From Quadrisphaera setariae (GTDB lineage: Bacteria; Actinomycetota; Actinomycetes; Actinomycetales; Quadrisphaeraceae), in NCBI RefSeq assembly GCF_008041935.1, contig NZ_VKAC01000003.1, positions 124,001 through 188,000 on the forward strand: a stretch of DNA of 64,000 bases, read 5' to 3'. Every line of letters begins with the position of its first letter. The first letter of the stretch is position 1. Position numbers and translations under genes: made by a program. Below the pieces are notes generated by a model. The model was not told the origin of the DNA. It searched no databases and saw nothing but the letters and a program-made list of their open reading frames with translations. Positions 19,016 to 27,300 of this stretch are shown here, in pieces.

Positions 19016-19050
19016 CGTCGCTCGCTCCTTCTCTGCGGTGAGGGGGAGGG

Positions 19051-20052
19051 TCAGGTGATGGCGATGGGGTTGACCGGGGAGCCGACGGCACCGGTGACGG
19101 GCAGCGGCGCGGCGACCAGCAGGAAGCTCCACCGCCCGGTGCGCGCGCAGTGCTCGGCCAGCGCGTCCGGGTCCCACATCTCGCCCAGGAACAGCCCGAT
19201 CCGCGGGATGGCGATCTGGTGGAGGGGCTGGAAGGCGTCGTCGAACTCGTTGGGCCTCACCTCGAAGCCCCACGTGTCCGTGGCGACGGCGGCGATCTCC
19301 GAGCCGTGCAACCAGTCGGCCGTGGTGAACGACAGGCCCGGAGCGGGACCGCCGGCGTAGTCGCCCCAGCCCGTGCCCGCCGCGGTGCTGCGCCGGGCGC
19401 GGGTGAGCTGGCCGGTGCGGACCACCAGCACGTCGCCGCGCTGCACGGTGACGCCCTGCGCGGAGGCGGTGGCCTCGAGGTGGTCGGCGGTGACGGCGAA
19501 GCCGTCGGGCAGCTCACCGGGCGTGCCCAGTCCCGCTCCGAGGTGCCGCCCCACGTCGAGCAGCACCCCACGCCCCGCGAACCCGTCAGCGACCGTCTCG
19601 ATGCCGGTGACCTGGTCACCGGCGGCGGTCACCACCTGGCCGGCGCGGCGGCCGTTCCAGGCGCGGCCCCGGTCGAAGATGTGGCCCAGGCCGTCCCACT
19701 GCGTGGCGCACTGCAGCGGCATGGCGATGACGTCGTCAGCGCCGCCGATGCCGTGGGGGAAGCCCTGCACGCCCGCCTCGGCGTCGGTGCCCGTGTCGGT
19801 CATCGTGTGGACCGGGTTGAAGCGGCGCCGCCACCCCTTCTGGGGTCCGTCGGTCTCGAAGCGCAGGGACAGCGAGAAGGAGCGCCCGTCCACCACGGAC
19901 GCGGCGGCCCGCACGCGTGCGTCGTCGTCGAGGTGGTTGAGGGTCCCGCGCACGTCGTCGTCGCCCCACCGGCCCCAGTTGGAGCACCGCTGCGCCGCCG
20001 CGGCGATGGCGCCCTCGGGGTCGGAGCGGTCCAGCTCGACCGGCGGGGTCAC
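19051..20052 (-). CDS. Cyclase-family (kynurenine formamidase-like fold) hydrolase
   Basis: A 333-residue protein of the cyclase family (PF04199 type). The usual HxGTHxDxPxH metal motif is present in altered form as QCATQWDGLGH near residue 120. The Asp and the last His are kept, and the earlier His positions are Gln. Other blocks are the RGVLLDVGRH segment, a VLVVRTGQ stretch and a C-terminal LGEMWDPDAL. This Q-W-D subgroup occurs in bacterial catabolic operons and probably hydrolyses a lactone, amide or ring-cleavage product. Its ATG overlaps the stop of the C-C hydrolase (ATGA). Confidence 0.75.
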   Translation of the reverse strand: MTPPVELDRSDPEGAIAAAAQRCSNWGRWGDDDVRGTLNHLDDDARVRAAASVVDGRSFSLSLRFETDGPQKGWRRRFNPVHTMTDTGTDAEAGVQGFPHGIGGADDVIAMPLQCATQWDGLGHIFDRGRAWNGRRAGQVVTAAGDQVTGIETVADGFAGRGVLLDVGRHLGAGLGTPGELPDGFAVTADHLEATASAQGVTVQRGDVLVVRTGQLTRARRSTAAGTGWGDYAGGPAPGLSFTTADWLHGSEIAAVATDTWGFEVRPNEFDDAFQPLHQIAIPRIGLFLGEMWDPDALAEHCARTGRWSFLLVAAPLPVTGAVGSPVNPIAIT

Positions 20053-21254
20053 TTCGTGGTCCCGCCGATCCGCTCGGCCACCCAGTCGGCGATGAGGTCG
20101 GTGGCGACGTCGCCGTTGTCGACGCTGGAGTGCGCCGTGCCCCCGGTGCGGTCGGTGAAGACGACGAGCTCGCGGTCAGGGCTGCCGACCAGCGCGTCGT
20201 AGGTGCGGTGCGCCATCTCCAGCGGGATCTGCCTGTCGTGCTGCCCGTGCGTGACGAGGAAGGGGACCCGGATCCCGTCGAGCACGCCGTCGAGGTGCAT
20301 GCGCTCGGCGACCTCGAAGAAGGAGTCGATGTCGTCGACGCCGAAGACCCACTGCACGTGGTCCCAGTAGTGCGGCACCGGCCGCTCGCCCTGCTCGGCG
20401 CGGCGGGCCTGCTGCACGGCGCGCCAGTCGTGGTTGGCGCCCCAGGAGACGCCGAGCGCCCAGCGGGGGTCCTTCGCGACGGCACGCGGGGCGTAGTACC
20501 CGCCCAGGCTGACCCCGGCCACACCGATGCGCTCGGCATCGGGGCGCTGGGGCAGGTCGAGCGTCGCCGGGTCGGCGACGAGGTGGTCGAGGACGACGCT
20601 CGCCCACTGCTCGGCCTCGGGGACAGCGGGCATCCCGTGCAGGCGCAGCGCCTCACCGGTGCCCGGCTGGTCGAGGCTGAGGGTGGCCACGCCTCGGCGC
20701 GCGAGCTTCTCCACCGGGCCGGTGCGGTAGAGCATCTCCTTGGTGGAGTCGAGGCCGTTGAGCAGCACCAGCAGCGGGACCGGGCCGGTGAGCGGCCTGC
20801 CGTCGGCGTCGAGCGCGGAGCGCCAGATCGCCGAGAGGTGAGCGTCGCGGTAGGGGACCTCCACGCGCACGGCCGGGTCGCGGGAGAGGTCCAGGCCGCG
20901 GGCGAAGACCCGCAGGAACTTCGCGTACAGGGCCTGCCGGGGGCCGGGGCCCGCCGGCTGCAGCCGCTCGGCGGTGATGAAGAGGTCGGCGGCGCGGTCG
21001 AGCTTGGCGCCGGCCGAGAGGGCGCGGCCGGCGGCCTCGTCCTCTGCGGCGAGCTCGACGAGCACGTCACCCCGCGCCTCCAGCGCCGCCAGCAGGTCCG
21101 GTGGGGTGGGCTTCTCGCCGCGCTGGGCGGCGGCGAGCAGCGGACGGCAGGCGGCGTCGACCTCGCCGATCGGCGCGCCCATGGCCAGCGCCAGGTTGAC
21201 GGCGAGGTTCCAGACGTAGCCGCCGGGCAGGTCCGGCGGGAAGTAGGCGAACAC
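20049..21254 (-). CDS. Alpha/beta hydrolase related to 2,6-dihydroxypseudooxynicotine hydrolase (C-C hydrolase type)
   Basis: A 401-residue protein with a long alpha-helical N-terminal cap (residues about 1-150) before the alpha/beta-hydrolase core. The core has LLVLLNGLDSTKEM in the oxyanion region, the nucleophile Ser in GVSLGGYYAPR (about 245), an Asp region HGQHDRQIP and a late His in TAHSSV. This cap-first layout is that of FrsA/pseudooxynicotine hydrolases, which cut C-C bonds next to a carbonyl. It sits between an extradiol dioxygenase and a cyclase-family enzyme, so hydrolysis of the meta-cleavage product is the likely job. Confidence 0.78.
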   Translation of the reverse strand: MFAYFPPDLPGGYVWNLAVNLALAMGAPIGEVDAACRPLLAAAQRGEKPTPPDLLAALEARGDVLVELAAEDEAAGRALSAGAKLDRAADLFITAERLQPAGPGPRQALYAKFLRVFARGLDLSRDPAVRVEVPYRDAHLSAIWRSALDADGRPLTGPVPLLVLLNGLDSTKEMLYRTGPVEKLARRGVATLSLDQPGTGEALRLHGMPAVPEAEQWASVVLDHLVADPATLDLPQRPDAERIGVAGVSLGGYYAPRAVAKDPRWALGVSWGANHDWRAVQQARRAEQGERPVPHYWDHVQWVFGVDDIDSFFEVAERMHLDGVLDGIRVPFLVTHGQHDRQIPLEMAHRTYDALVGSPDRELVVFTDRTGGTAHSSVDNGDVATDLIADWVAERIGGTTK

Positions 21255-21287
21255 GGTGCTGTCTCCTTCCTGCGTCCTCGTGCGCTC

Positions 21288-22316
21288 TCAGCCCTGGCCG
21301 TGCACGGCATAGGGGTTCAGCAGCGCCTCTTCGGTGCCCGGGAGCACGCCCTCCTCGGTGGCGGTGGGGCGGCCGGGGTCCGGCGGGAAGGACTCGGTCA
21401 TGCTCATCGGCATCACGGAGTTGCGGTAGATGCTGTTCGAGCCCTCCGACGGCGTCCACGTGTGCGGCACCCAGTCGGGCACGTAGTTGCGGTAGCCGCC
21501 GGTGTTGAGCTCGATCCGCAGGCCGCTGGGCTCGCGGAAGTACAGGTACGTCTGCTCGCCGATGCCGTGGATGGACGGGCCGTACTCGATGCGGGCGCCG
21601 TTCTCCATGAGGACGTCGGCCGCGACGAGCAGCTCCTGGTGGGAGTCGGTCCAGAAGGCGATGTGGTTGACGCGCCCGCCGCGCGTGGAGGAGTCGAGGA
21701 CCACGCCGAGGTCGTGCGACTTCTCGTTGGTGGTGATCACCCCGAAGACGGTCACCGGGGCGTTGTCGAGGTCGGTGAAGGCCATGGTGCGGAACCCGAG
21801 CACCTCGGAGTACCAGGCGCAGAAGCCCCGCACGTCGCTGGCGGCGATGGTGACGTGGTCGAGGAAGCGCGGCGCCGCTGCGTGCGAGGAGCGCTTCTCG
21901 GGGCGGTCGGGGAAGACGGACCGCAGCTCCTCCGGGGCGCTGTGGCGGGGGACGTCGTAGTACAGCTCCATGGTGTGGCCCCACGGACCGGTGAAGCGGT
22001 AGGAGCGCCCGTGGCCCTGGCGGCCGTCGCTCCACGTCCCGCTGACGCCCTTGGCCTCCACGCGGCGCCCGGCCTCGTCGAGCGCCTCCGGGGAGGTGGT
22101 GCGCCACGCCATGGTCACCAGGGCCGGCTCGGCGCCGTGGGAGACGACGAGGCTGTAGGGGTGGTAGTCGCCCCAGCAGCGCAGGTAGACGGAGCCGTCG
22201 GCGTCGCGGTCGACGACCCGCAGCCCGAAGGCGGCCTCGTAGAAGGCGGCGGAGGCCTCCACGTCGGGCGAGGCGACCTCGAGGTGGGCGAGGTGGGCGA
22301 GCAGCTTGATCATCAT
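21288..22316 (-). CDS. Type I extradiol ring-cleavage dioxygenase (catechol 2,3-dioxygenase family)
   Basis: A 342-residue two-domain VOC-fold dioxygenase. The three Fe(II) ligands of the active C-terminal domain are His154 (LDHVTIA), His218 (VNHIAFW) and Glu269 (RIELNTGGY). The catalytic His/Tyr region is HDLGV and TYLYF. It opens a catechol meta to the hydroxyl groups. The C-terminal tail past residue 285 (PSEGSNSIYRNSVMP) is longer than in simple catechol 2,3-dioxygenases and suggests a larger substituted substrate. Tandem ATGs at 22316 and 22313 are both possible starts. It follows the MFS gene and precedes the C-C hydrolase. Confidence 0.88.
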   Translation of the reverse strand: MMIKLLAHLAHLEVASPDVEASAAFYEAAFGLRVVDRDADGSVYLRCWGDYHPYSLVVSHGAEPALVTMAWRTTSPEALDEAGRRVEAKGVSGTWSDGRQGHGRSYRFTGPWGHTMELYYDVPRHSAPEELRSVFPDRPEKRSSHAAAPRFLDHVTIAASDVRGFCAWYSEVLGFRTMAFTDLDNAPVTVFGVITTNEKSHDLGVVLDSSTRGGRVNHIAFWTDSHQELLVAADVLMENGARIEYGPSIHGIGEQTYLYFREPSGLRIELNTGGYRNYVPDWVPHTWTPSEGSNSIYRNSVMPMSMTESFPPDPGRPTATEEGVLPGTEEALLNPYAVHGQG

Positions 22317-22389
22317 CGATCCTCTCGGCGGTGAGGGGGCGTCAGGACGAGCCTGGACCTGACGCGGTCATCAGGGAAGGTGAACCTGG

Positions 22390-22416
22390 TGATGCGTCAC
22401 ATCAGCGAGGCTGATG
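22390..22416. other. Overlapping short inverted repeats at the end of the MFS gene
   Basis: TGATG-CGTCA-CATCA (22390-22404) overlaps CATCAGC-GAG-GCTGATG (22400-22416, a 7-bp stem). They span the MFS stop codon and the 85-nt gap before the dioxygenase gene. This could be an attenuating hairpin between the transporter and enzyme genes or an internal regulator site. The evidence is only the symmetry. Confidence 0.3.
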
Positions 22417-23703
22417 CCCTGCGGCCACCCCGCGGACCGTGCGGTCCCGGGTGACGGCGACGACGAACGCCGCCAGGGCCAGGGAGAGCACGGCGACGAC
22501 GGCGAGGGCGGCGGCCAGCTCGCTGAGCGCGGAGTGCAGGGCCTGCACCACCAGCGGGTTGAGGAACTGGCCGATGAAGAGGCAGCTGGTCCACAGGCCC
22601 GTCGCGCGGCCGCGCTGCTCCAGGGGGACGTCGCCGAGCGTCCAGGCCAGCACCGTCGGCAGCAGCAGGCCCGTGCCCGCCGAGCAGACCACGGCCCCCA
22701 CGAGCATGACGGGCACGGACGACGCGAGGGCGATGACCACCAGGCCTGCGCCAGCGAGCGCCAGGGCGAGCGGCAGCAGCGTGCGCTCCCCGGCACCCCG
22801 GCGGGCACCCCAGCGGGAGAAGCTCGCCGCTGCTGCGCACGTGGCGACGGCAGCCGCGGCGCTGACCGCCCCGATCACAGCGGTGGAGGTCACCCCGATG
22901 CTGTCCAGGGCGAACGACAGCTGCACCAGGGGCGTGTAGAAGATGATCCCGCCCACGAAGGTCACCAGCAGCGGCCACCGCAGCGAGCGCAGGTCCAGCG
23001 GGGCCACCGCTCCTGCGAGACCGCTGCCGCCGGGACCGGTCAGGGCGCGCTCGACGGAGGCCGGCTCCCGCAGCACCAGGGGCGTGACGACGGCGGCGAG
23101 CAGGCCGACCGCGTAGAGCCAGAAGGGCGCCCGCCACGAGGTGGCGCCGAGTGCGCCACCCGCTCCGATGAACACCACCGCGGAGGCGGAGGTGGCCACC
23201 GACTGCAGGCCGAACAGCTGGGTGCGACGGACCCCGTCGAAGAGGTCACCGATGAGCGTGACCACCGCGACCATGATCCCGGCCTCGGCGACGCCGACGA
23301 GGGCGCGGCTGGCCACGATCGCCGGCAGCGCGTCGAGCCACAGCGGGGCGGTGCCGAACAGGGAGTAGAGCACCAGCGACACGACCAGCAGCCGCACTCG
23401 GCCCACCCGGTCGACGAGGCGACCGGCGAACGGCGCCACCACGGCGATGAGCAGCGCCGGCACCGTCAGCGACATCGGCACCAGCACGTCGACGCCCGGC
23501 TGGTCGGGGAACGACGCGACGATCGCCGGCTGGACCGGGGCGATGAGCACGGCTCCCAGCACGGACAGGCACGACAGCGCCAGCAGCGCCGTGCCCTGGA
23601 GGGCGCCGGCTCGAGGAGCGGCGGCCGGGGCGCTGCCTGGGACGGCGGGAGCGGGTCCTGCCCCCCGGTCCTGCCGGGTGGGGACGGGTCGTGAGAGCGG
23701 CAC
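22402..23703 (-). CDS. MFS transporter
   Basis: A 433-residue major facilitator with about 12 hydrophobic segments, the first at residues about 38-60. The loop 2-3 motif is GRLVDRVGRVRLL. About 35 disordered Pro/Ala-rich residues precede the first helix. It begins the minus-strand meta-cleavage operon, 53 bp after the LysR stop, so uptake of the aromatic substrate or export of a related compound is likely. The exact family (AAHS-like or drug-efflux DHA1) cannot be settled by eye. Confidence 0.85.
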   Translation of the reverse strand: MPLSRPVPTRQDRGAGPAPAVPGSAPAAAPRAGALQGTALLALSCLSVLGAVLIAPVQPAIVASFPDQPGVDVLVPMSLTVPALLIAVVAPFAGRLVDRVGRVRLLVVSLVLYSLFGTAPLWLDALPAIVASRALVGVAEAGIMVAVVTLIGDLFDGVRRTQLFGLQSVATSASAVVFIGAGGALGATSWRAPFWLYAVGLLAAVVTPLVLREPASVERALTGPGGSGLAGAVAPLDLRSLRWPLLVTFVGGIIFYTPLVQLSFALDSIGVTSTAVIGAVSAAAAVATCAAAASFSRWGARRGAGERTLLPLALALAGAGLVVIALASSVPVMLVGAVVCSAGTGLLLPTVLAWTLGDVPLEQRGRATGLWTSCLFIGQFLNPLVVQALHSALSELAAALAVVAVLSLALAAFVVAVTRDRTVRGVAAGHQPR

Positions 23704-23756
23704 CGGTGCCTCCTCGCGCGGGCCGCGTCGTCGCGGCCGGAGGCCTTCGAGTGTGT

Positions 23757-24806
23757 TCAGGAAGTGCGCGCTGAGGCCATGCCCGGTTGCTGATGCCGGC
23801 CATCAGCGGCGTCGATGCCCTGGTCCGCGCCGTCCGAGCCGTCCGCGCCGTCCGGCGCAGCCGGCCCGTCGCCGTCGTCGTCGTCGAGCGACCGGGCGGC
23901 GCGGCGCACGAGGTGGCGCAGCCAGGTGTGCTCGACGTCCCGGGTGAACGCCGGGTGCCACCACATCGCCTCGACGAGCGGGCTCAGCGCCACGGGCGGC
24001 TCCAGCACGCGCACGCCTGAGCCGGCGGGCAGCCGGGCCGCCAGGCGCCGCTGCAGCAGGCCGATGCGGCCGCTGCCGGCCACCAGGGCCGGCACGGTGA
24101 GGAAGTGCTCGACCACCACCTGCACCTGCGGCTCCAGCCCCTGCGTCCGCAGCTCCCGCGCGGCGGGGGTGGAGGCGTGGGCGCCGTGGTAGGTCGCGAC
24201 CCACGGCAGCTCCTGGAGGTGGCGCGGCTCGAGCCGCTCGCCGACGGCCGTGTTGTCCTCCGCGACGAGGACCACCCAGGAGTCGCGGAACAGGTCGACG
24301 TGGGGCAGGTCGACCAGGGTCCCGTGCGGCATGACCATGAAGTCGTTCCGGGCCAGCACCCGCTCGGCGTCCTCCACCAGCAGGGGGACGTTGGTGGCGA
24401 AGCGCAGGCGCATCCGCGGTGCCTGGCTCGACAGCTGCGCCGCCACCCGGCCTCCCAGCACCTCGGTGGCGTAGTCGCTGGTCAGCACCGAGACGTCGCG
24501 CACCCGAGAGGCGGGGGAGAAGTCCGGCTCGGCGCTGAAGGCGTGCTCGACGCTCGCCAGGGCGATCCGCACGCGCTCGCGCAGCTGCACCGCCAGCGGC
24601 GAGAGCTGGCTGCCGTTGCCGACCCGCACGAGGAGCGGGTCGTCGAAGTGCCGGCGCAGCCGGGACAGGGACGCCGAGAGCGCGGGCTGCGACAGGCCCA
24701 TCGCCTCGGCCGCCCGCGTGACGCTGTTGTGCTGCAGCAGCGCGTCGAGCGCGAGCAGCAGGTTGAGGTCGAGGCTCGCCAGCTTCACCGGTGGCACGTG
24801 GCGCAT
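23757..24806 (-). CDS. LysR-family transcriptional regulator (NahR/NodD-like)
   Basis: A 349-residue LysR regulator. The N-terminal helix-turn-helix is LDLNLLLALDALLQHNSVTRAAEAMGLSQPALSASLSRLRR, the NahR/NodD subgroup pattern that often senses aromatic acids. A periplasmic-binding-like effector domain occupies about residues 95-305. The tail past 310 is an Asp/Gly-rich low-complexity stretch (DGADGSDGADQG) not usual in the family. It lies just before the MFS-dioxygenase operon on the same strand and is the likely activator. No clear ribosome site precedes ATG 24806. Confidence 0.88.
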   Translation of the reverse strand: MRHVPPVKLASLDLNLLLALDALLQHNSVTRAAEAMGLSQPALSASLSRLRRHFDDPLLVRVGNGSQLSPLAVQLRERVRIALASVEHAFSAEPDFSPASRVRDVSVLTSDYATEVLGGRVAAQLSSQAPRMRLRFATNVPLLVEDAERVLARNDFMVMPHGTLVDLPHVDLFRDSWVVLVAEDNTAVGERLEPRHLQELPWVATYHGAHASTPAARELRTQGLEPQVQVVVEHFLTVPALVAGSGRIGLLQRRLAARLPAGSGVRVLEPPVALSPLVEAMWWHPAFTRDVEHTWLRHLVRRAARSLDDDDGDGPAAPDGADGSDGADQGIDAADGRHQQPGMASARTS

Positions 24807-24870
24807 CCTGGCAGGGGCGCGCCCGGAGGTCGCAGCCTCCGGGCGCTGACCACCCGCCCGGACGCGGGGG

Positions 24871-26019
24871 TCAGCCCCAGACGCGCTGGGCCACCCGCAC
24901 GATGAGCTCGAGCTTGCGCCACTGCTCGTCCTCGGTGAGGTCGTTGCCCTCCTCGGTGGAGGAGAACCCGCACTGCCCGCTGAGGGCCAGCTGCTCCAGC
25001 GGCGCGAAGGTCGCGGCCTCCTCGATGCGGCGCACCAGGGCGTCCTCGTCCTCCAGGGCCGGCACCTTGGTGGTGACCAGGCCCAGCACCACGCGCTTGC
25101 CCGGCGGCAGGAAGCGCAGGACGTCGAGGGAGCCCGACCGCTCGTCGTCGAACTCCAGGAAGTAGCCGTCCACGCCGAGGGAGTTGAACAGCGTGTCGGC
25201 GATCTGCTCGTAGCCGCCGGTCTGCGCCCACGAGGAGCGGTAGTTGCCGCGGCACAGGTGCGTGGCGACCTTGAGGTCTGTCGGGCGGTCGGCGATGGCC
25301 GTGTTGAACAGGTCGATGAACGCCGGTAGCCGGCTCTCCGCGAGCCCCGCGCCCTTGGGGTCCCCGAAGAAGGTCAGGGAGACGTCGTCGAGCTGGGCGT
25401 ACCGCAGGCCCTGGGCGTGCAGACGGCGCAGCTGCTCGGCGTACGCGGCGGCGATGTCGGCGCGCAGCCTCGCGTCGGCCTCCGTGCCCGGGCCGCCCTC
25501 GCCGTAGGCCTCGGTGCCGTCGAGGGGGATGAAGGTGTTGTGCACCTGGTTGGGGGAGGGCATCGTCAGCTTGGGGGTCTGGCCCTCGCCCACCTCAGCG
25601 GCGGCCTGCTGGAGGAACGCCAGGTGGTCGGCGAAGACTGTGTGCTCCAGGTGCACCGGCGCGGTGGCCTTCACACGGGTCAGCGGGACGTCGACGGGCT
25701 CGCCGTCCAGGGTGTGGAACTGCCTCGTGAACGCCTCCTTCACCTCGATCCCGCCGAGGGAGAGGATGAAGTCCTCGTGCCAGTAGTGGCGGCGCAGCTC
25801 ACCGTCGGTGACCACGCGCAGCCCCAGGTCGGCCTGGCGGCGCACGACGTCGCGGATGGCGGTGTCCTCCACCTCGGCCAGCTGCTCGGCGGTGATCTCG
25901 CCGGCGGCGCGCTGCTCCCGGGCCCGCCGCAGCGCGGGCGGGCGCAGCAGGCTGCCGACGTGGTCGGCGTGGAAGGGGACGACCGCGGTGTCGGACGGGG
26001 CGGCGGTGCTCGACGTCAT
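24871..26019 (-). CDS. MetE C-terminal-like (cobalamin-independent) methyltransferase
   Basis: A 382-residue single-barrel protein of the UROD/MetE-like superfamily, matching the catalytic half of cobalamin-independent methionine synthase. All four zinc/thiol-activating positions seem present: His and Cys in THLCRGNY, Glu in FLEFDDERSG and Cys in SGQCGFSS. An N-terminal ADHVGSLLRP and a DGELRR segment complete the pattern. The first barrel that binds polyglutamyl folate in MetE is missing. It starts 25 bp after the P450 gene, so it probably belongs to that operon. It may move a methyl group from a small donor, or from methyl-THF to a thiol. No specific substrate can be claimed. Confidence 0.8.
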   Translation of the reverse strand: MTSSTAAPSDTAVVPFHADHVGSLLRPPALRRAREQRAAGEITAEQLAEVEDTAIRDVVRRQADLGLRVVTDGELRRHYWHEDFILSLGGIEVKEAFTRQFHTLDGEPVDVPLTRVKATAPVHLEHTVFADHLAFLQQAAAEVGEGQTPKLTMPSPNQVHNTFIPLDGTEAYGEGGPGTEADARLRADIAAAYAEQLRRLHAQGLRYAQLDDVSLTFFGDPKGAGLAESRLPAFIDLFNTAIADRPTDLKVATHLCRGNYRSSWAQTGGYEQIADTLFNSLGVDGYFLEFDDERSGSLDVLRFLPPGKRVVLGLVTTKVPALEDEDALVRRIEEAATFAPLEQLALSGQCGFSSTEEGNDLTEDEQWRKLELIVRVAQRVWG

Positions 26020-26044
26020 CGCCCCAGTCTGCCGAGCGCAGCTC

Positions 26045-27277
26045 TCAGACGACGAGGCGGAGGGGCAGCGACTCCCAGGAGCGCAGCGTGGTGTTCAGGT
26101 GCCGCACCGGCTCACCGGCCAGCTCCACCCGCCGCACCCGCGCCAGGAGCGCGAGCAGCAGCGACTCCGCCTCCAGTCGCGCCACGTGCTGCCCCACGCA
26201 CTGGTGGATCCCCATCCCGAAGCCGACGTGCCCCGACGGGTCGCGGTGCAGGTCGTAGGCGTCCGGCGCCTCCCAGCGGCGCGGGTCGCGGTTGGCGGCG
26301 GCGAAGGAGACGAGCACCTTCACCCCGGCGGGGACGACGACGCCGCCGAGCTCCACCGGCCGGGCGGTGGTGCGGAAGAACGCCTGCACCGGAGAGGACC
26401 AGCGCACCGCCTCGTCGAAGGCCACCCGCACGAGCGAGGGGTCGGCGCACAGCTGCTCCCACGCGCCGGGCGCCACCGCGAGGGCGTGCAGGAGCGCGCC
26501 GATGCCGTGCACCGTCGTGTCGACACCGGCGGTGAGCAGCGAGCGCACCACGAGCGGCGCCTGTGCTGGGGTCAGCTCTCCGCGGTCGGCGGCGGCCCAG
26601 ATCTCGGCGCCGAACCCGGTGGGCGCGAGGTTCTCGCGCTGGCACTGCTCACCCACCCACGCCGCGTGCTCGGCCATCCCCGCGGCGCCCGCCACCACCA
26701 GCGGGTGGTCGGTGGCGGCGAAGGCGTTGAAGGCGTGGTCGCCGTAGGGCAGCAGGTGCTCCCGGCCGTCGGCGCGCAGGCCCACGGCGTCGGGGAAGAC
26801 GCGCAGCGGGAACGCCGCGGCGAGATCGATCACGCCGTCCGCCTCCACGGCAGCGCCGCCCGGGAGACCGTCCAGCAGCTCGCCGAGAAGGCGTTCTGCA
26901 TCCGCGGCCCAGCCCGCCCGCAGCCGCTGCAGCGCTCGCGGGCCGAGCACCCGCGCCAGCACGCTGCGGGGGGCGTCGTGCGCTGGCGGATCGGCTTCGA
27001 GCAGCAGCGACGGCGGACGCCACGGCGGCTCGGTGCGGAAGTTCGACAGGCCCACCCCCGCGGACGACTCCAGGTCCTGCCAGTTCGCGAGCGCGGCCCG
27101 CACGTCCTCGTAGCGCCCCACGGCCAGCGCGTCGCAGCGGGGCAGCCGCACGAGGCGACCGGCCTCGCGGAGCGCTGCCTGGCCGGGCAGCGGGTCGCGC
27201 AGCACGTCGAGGTCGAAGGGGTCGAGGTCGAGCGCCGGCAGGTCGTCGAGCGCGCGGGCAGGGGGCGGGGTGGTCAT
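26045..27277 (-). CDS. Cytochrome P450, CYP199A-like (para-methoxybenzoate O-demethylase type)
   Basis: A 410-residue soluble bacterial P450. The I-helix acid-alcohol motif is TAGVDTTVHGIGA, ExxR is in DEAVRWSSPV, and the haem loop is GFGMGIHQCVGQ with the proximal Cys. The segment SSPVQAFFRTTARPVEL and the AANRDPRRW block closely resemble CYP199A enzymes, which oxidise 4-methoxybenzoate and veratrate. ATG 27277 has AAGGAG eight bases upstream. The reductase gene ends 23 bp upstream, so the pair is one unit. It likely makes 4-hydroxybenzoate- or vanillate-type acids and formaldehyde. Confidence 0.85.
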   Translation of the reverse strand: MTTPPPARALDDLPALDLDPFDLDVLRDPLPGQAALREAGRLVRLPRCDALAVGRYEDVRAALANWQDLESSAGVGLSNFRTEPPWRPPSLLLEADPPAHDAPRSVLARVLGPRALQRLRAGWAADAERLLGELLDGLPGGAAVEADGVIDLAAAFPLRVFPDAVGLRADGREHLLPYGDHAFNAFAATDHPLVVAGAAGMAEHAAWVGEQCQRENLAPTGFGAEIWAAADRGELTPAQAPLVVRSLLTAGVDTTVHGIGALLHALAVAPGAWEQLCADPSLVRVAFDEAVRWSSPVQAFFRTTARPVELGGVVVPAGVKVLVSFAAANRDPRRWEAPDAYDLHRDPSGHVGFGMGIHQCVGQHVARLEAESLLLALLARVRRVELAGEPVRHLNTTLRSWESLPLRLVV

Positions 27278-27300
27278 CGGAGGCTCCTTCGACGTCGTCG

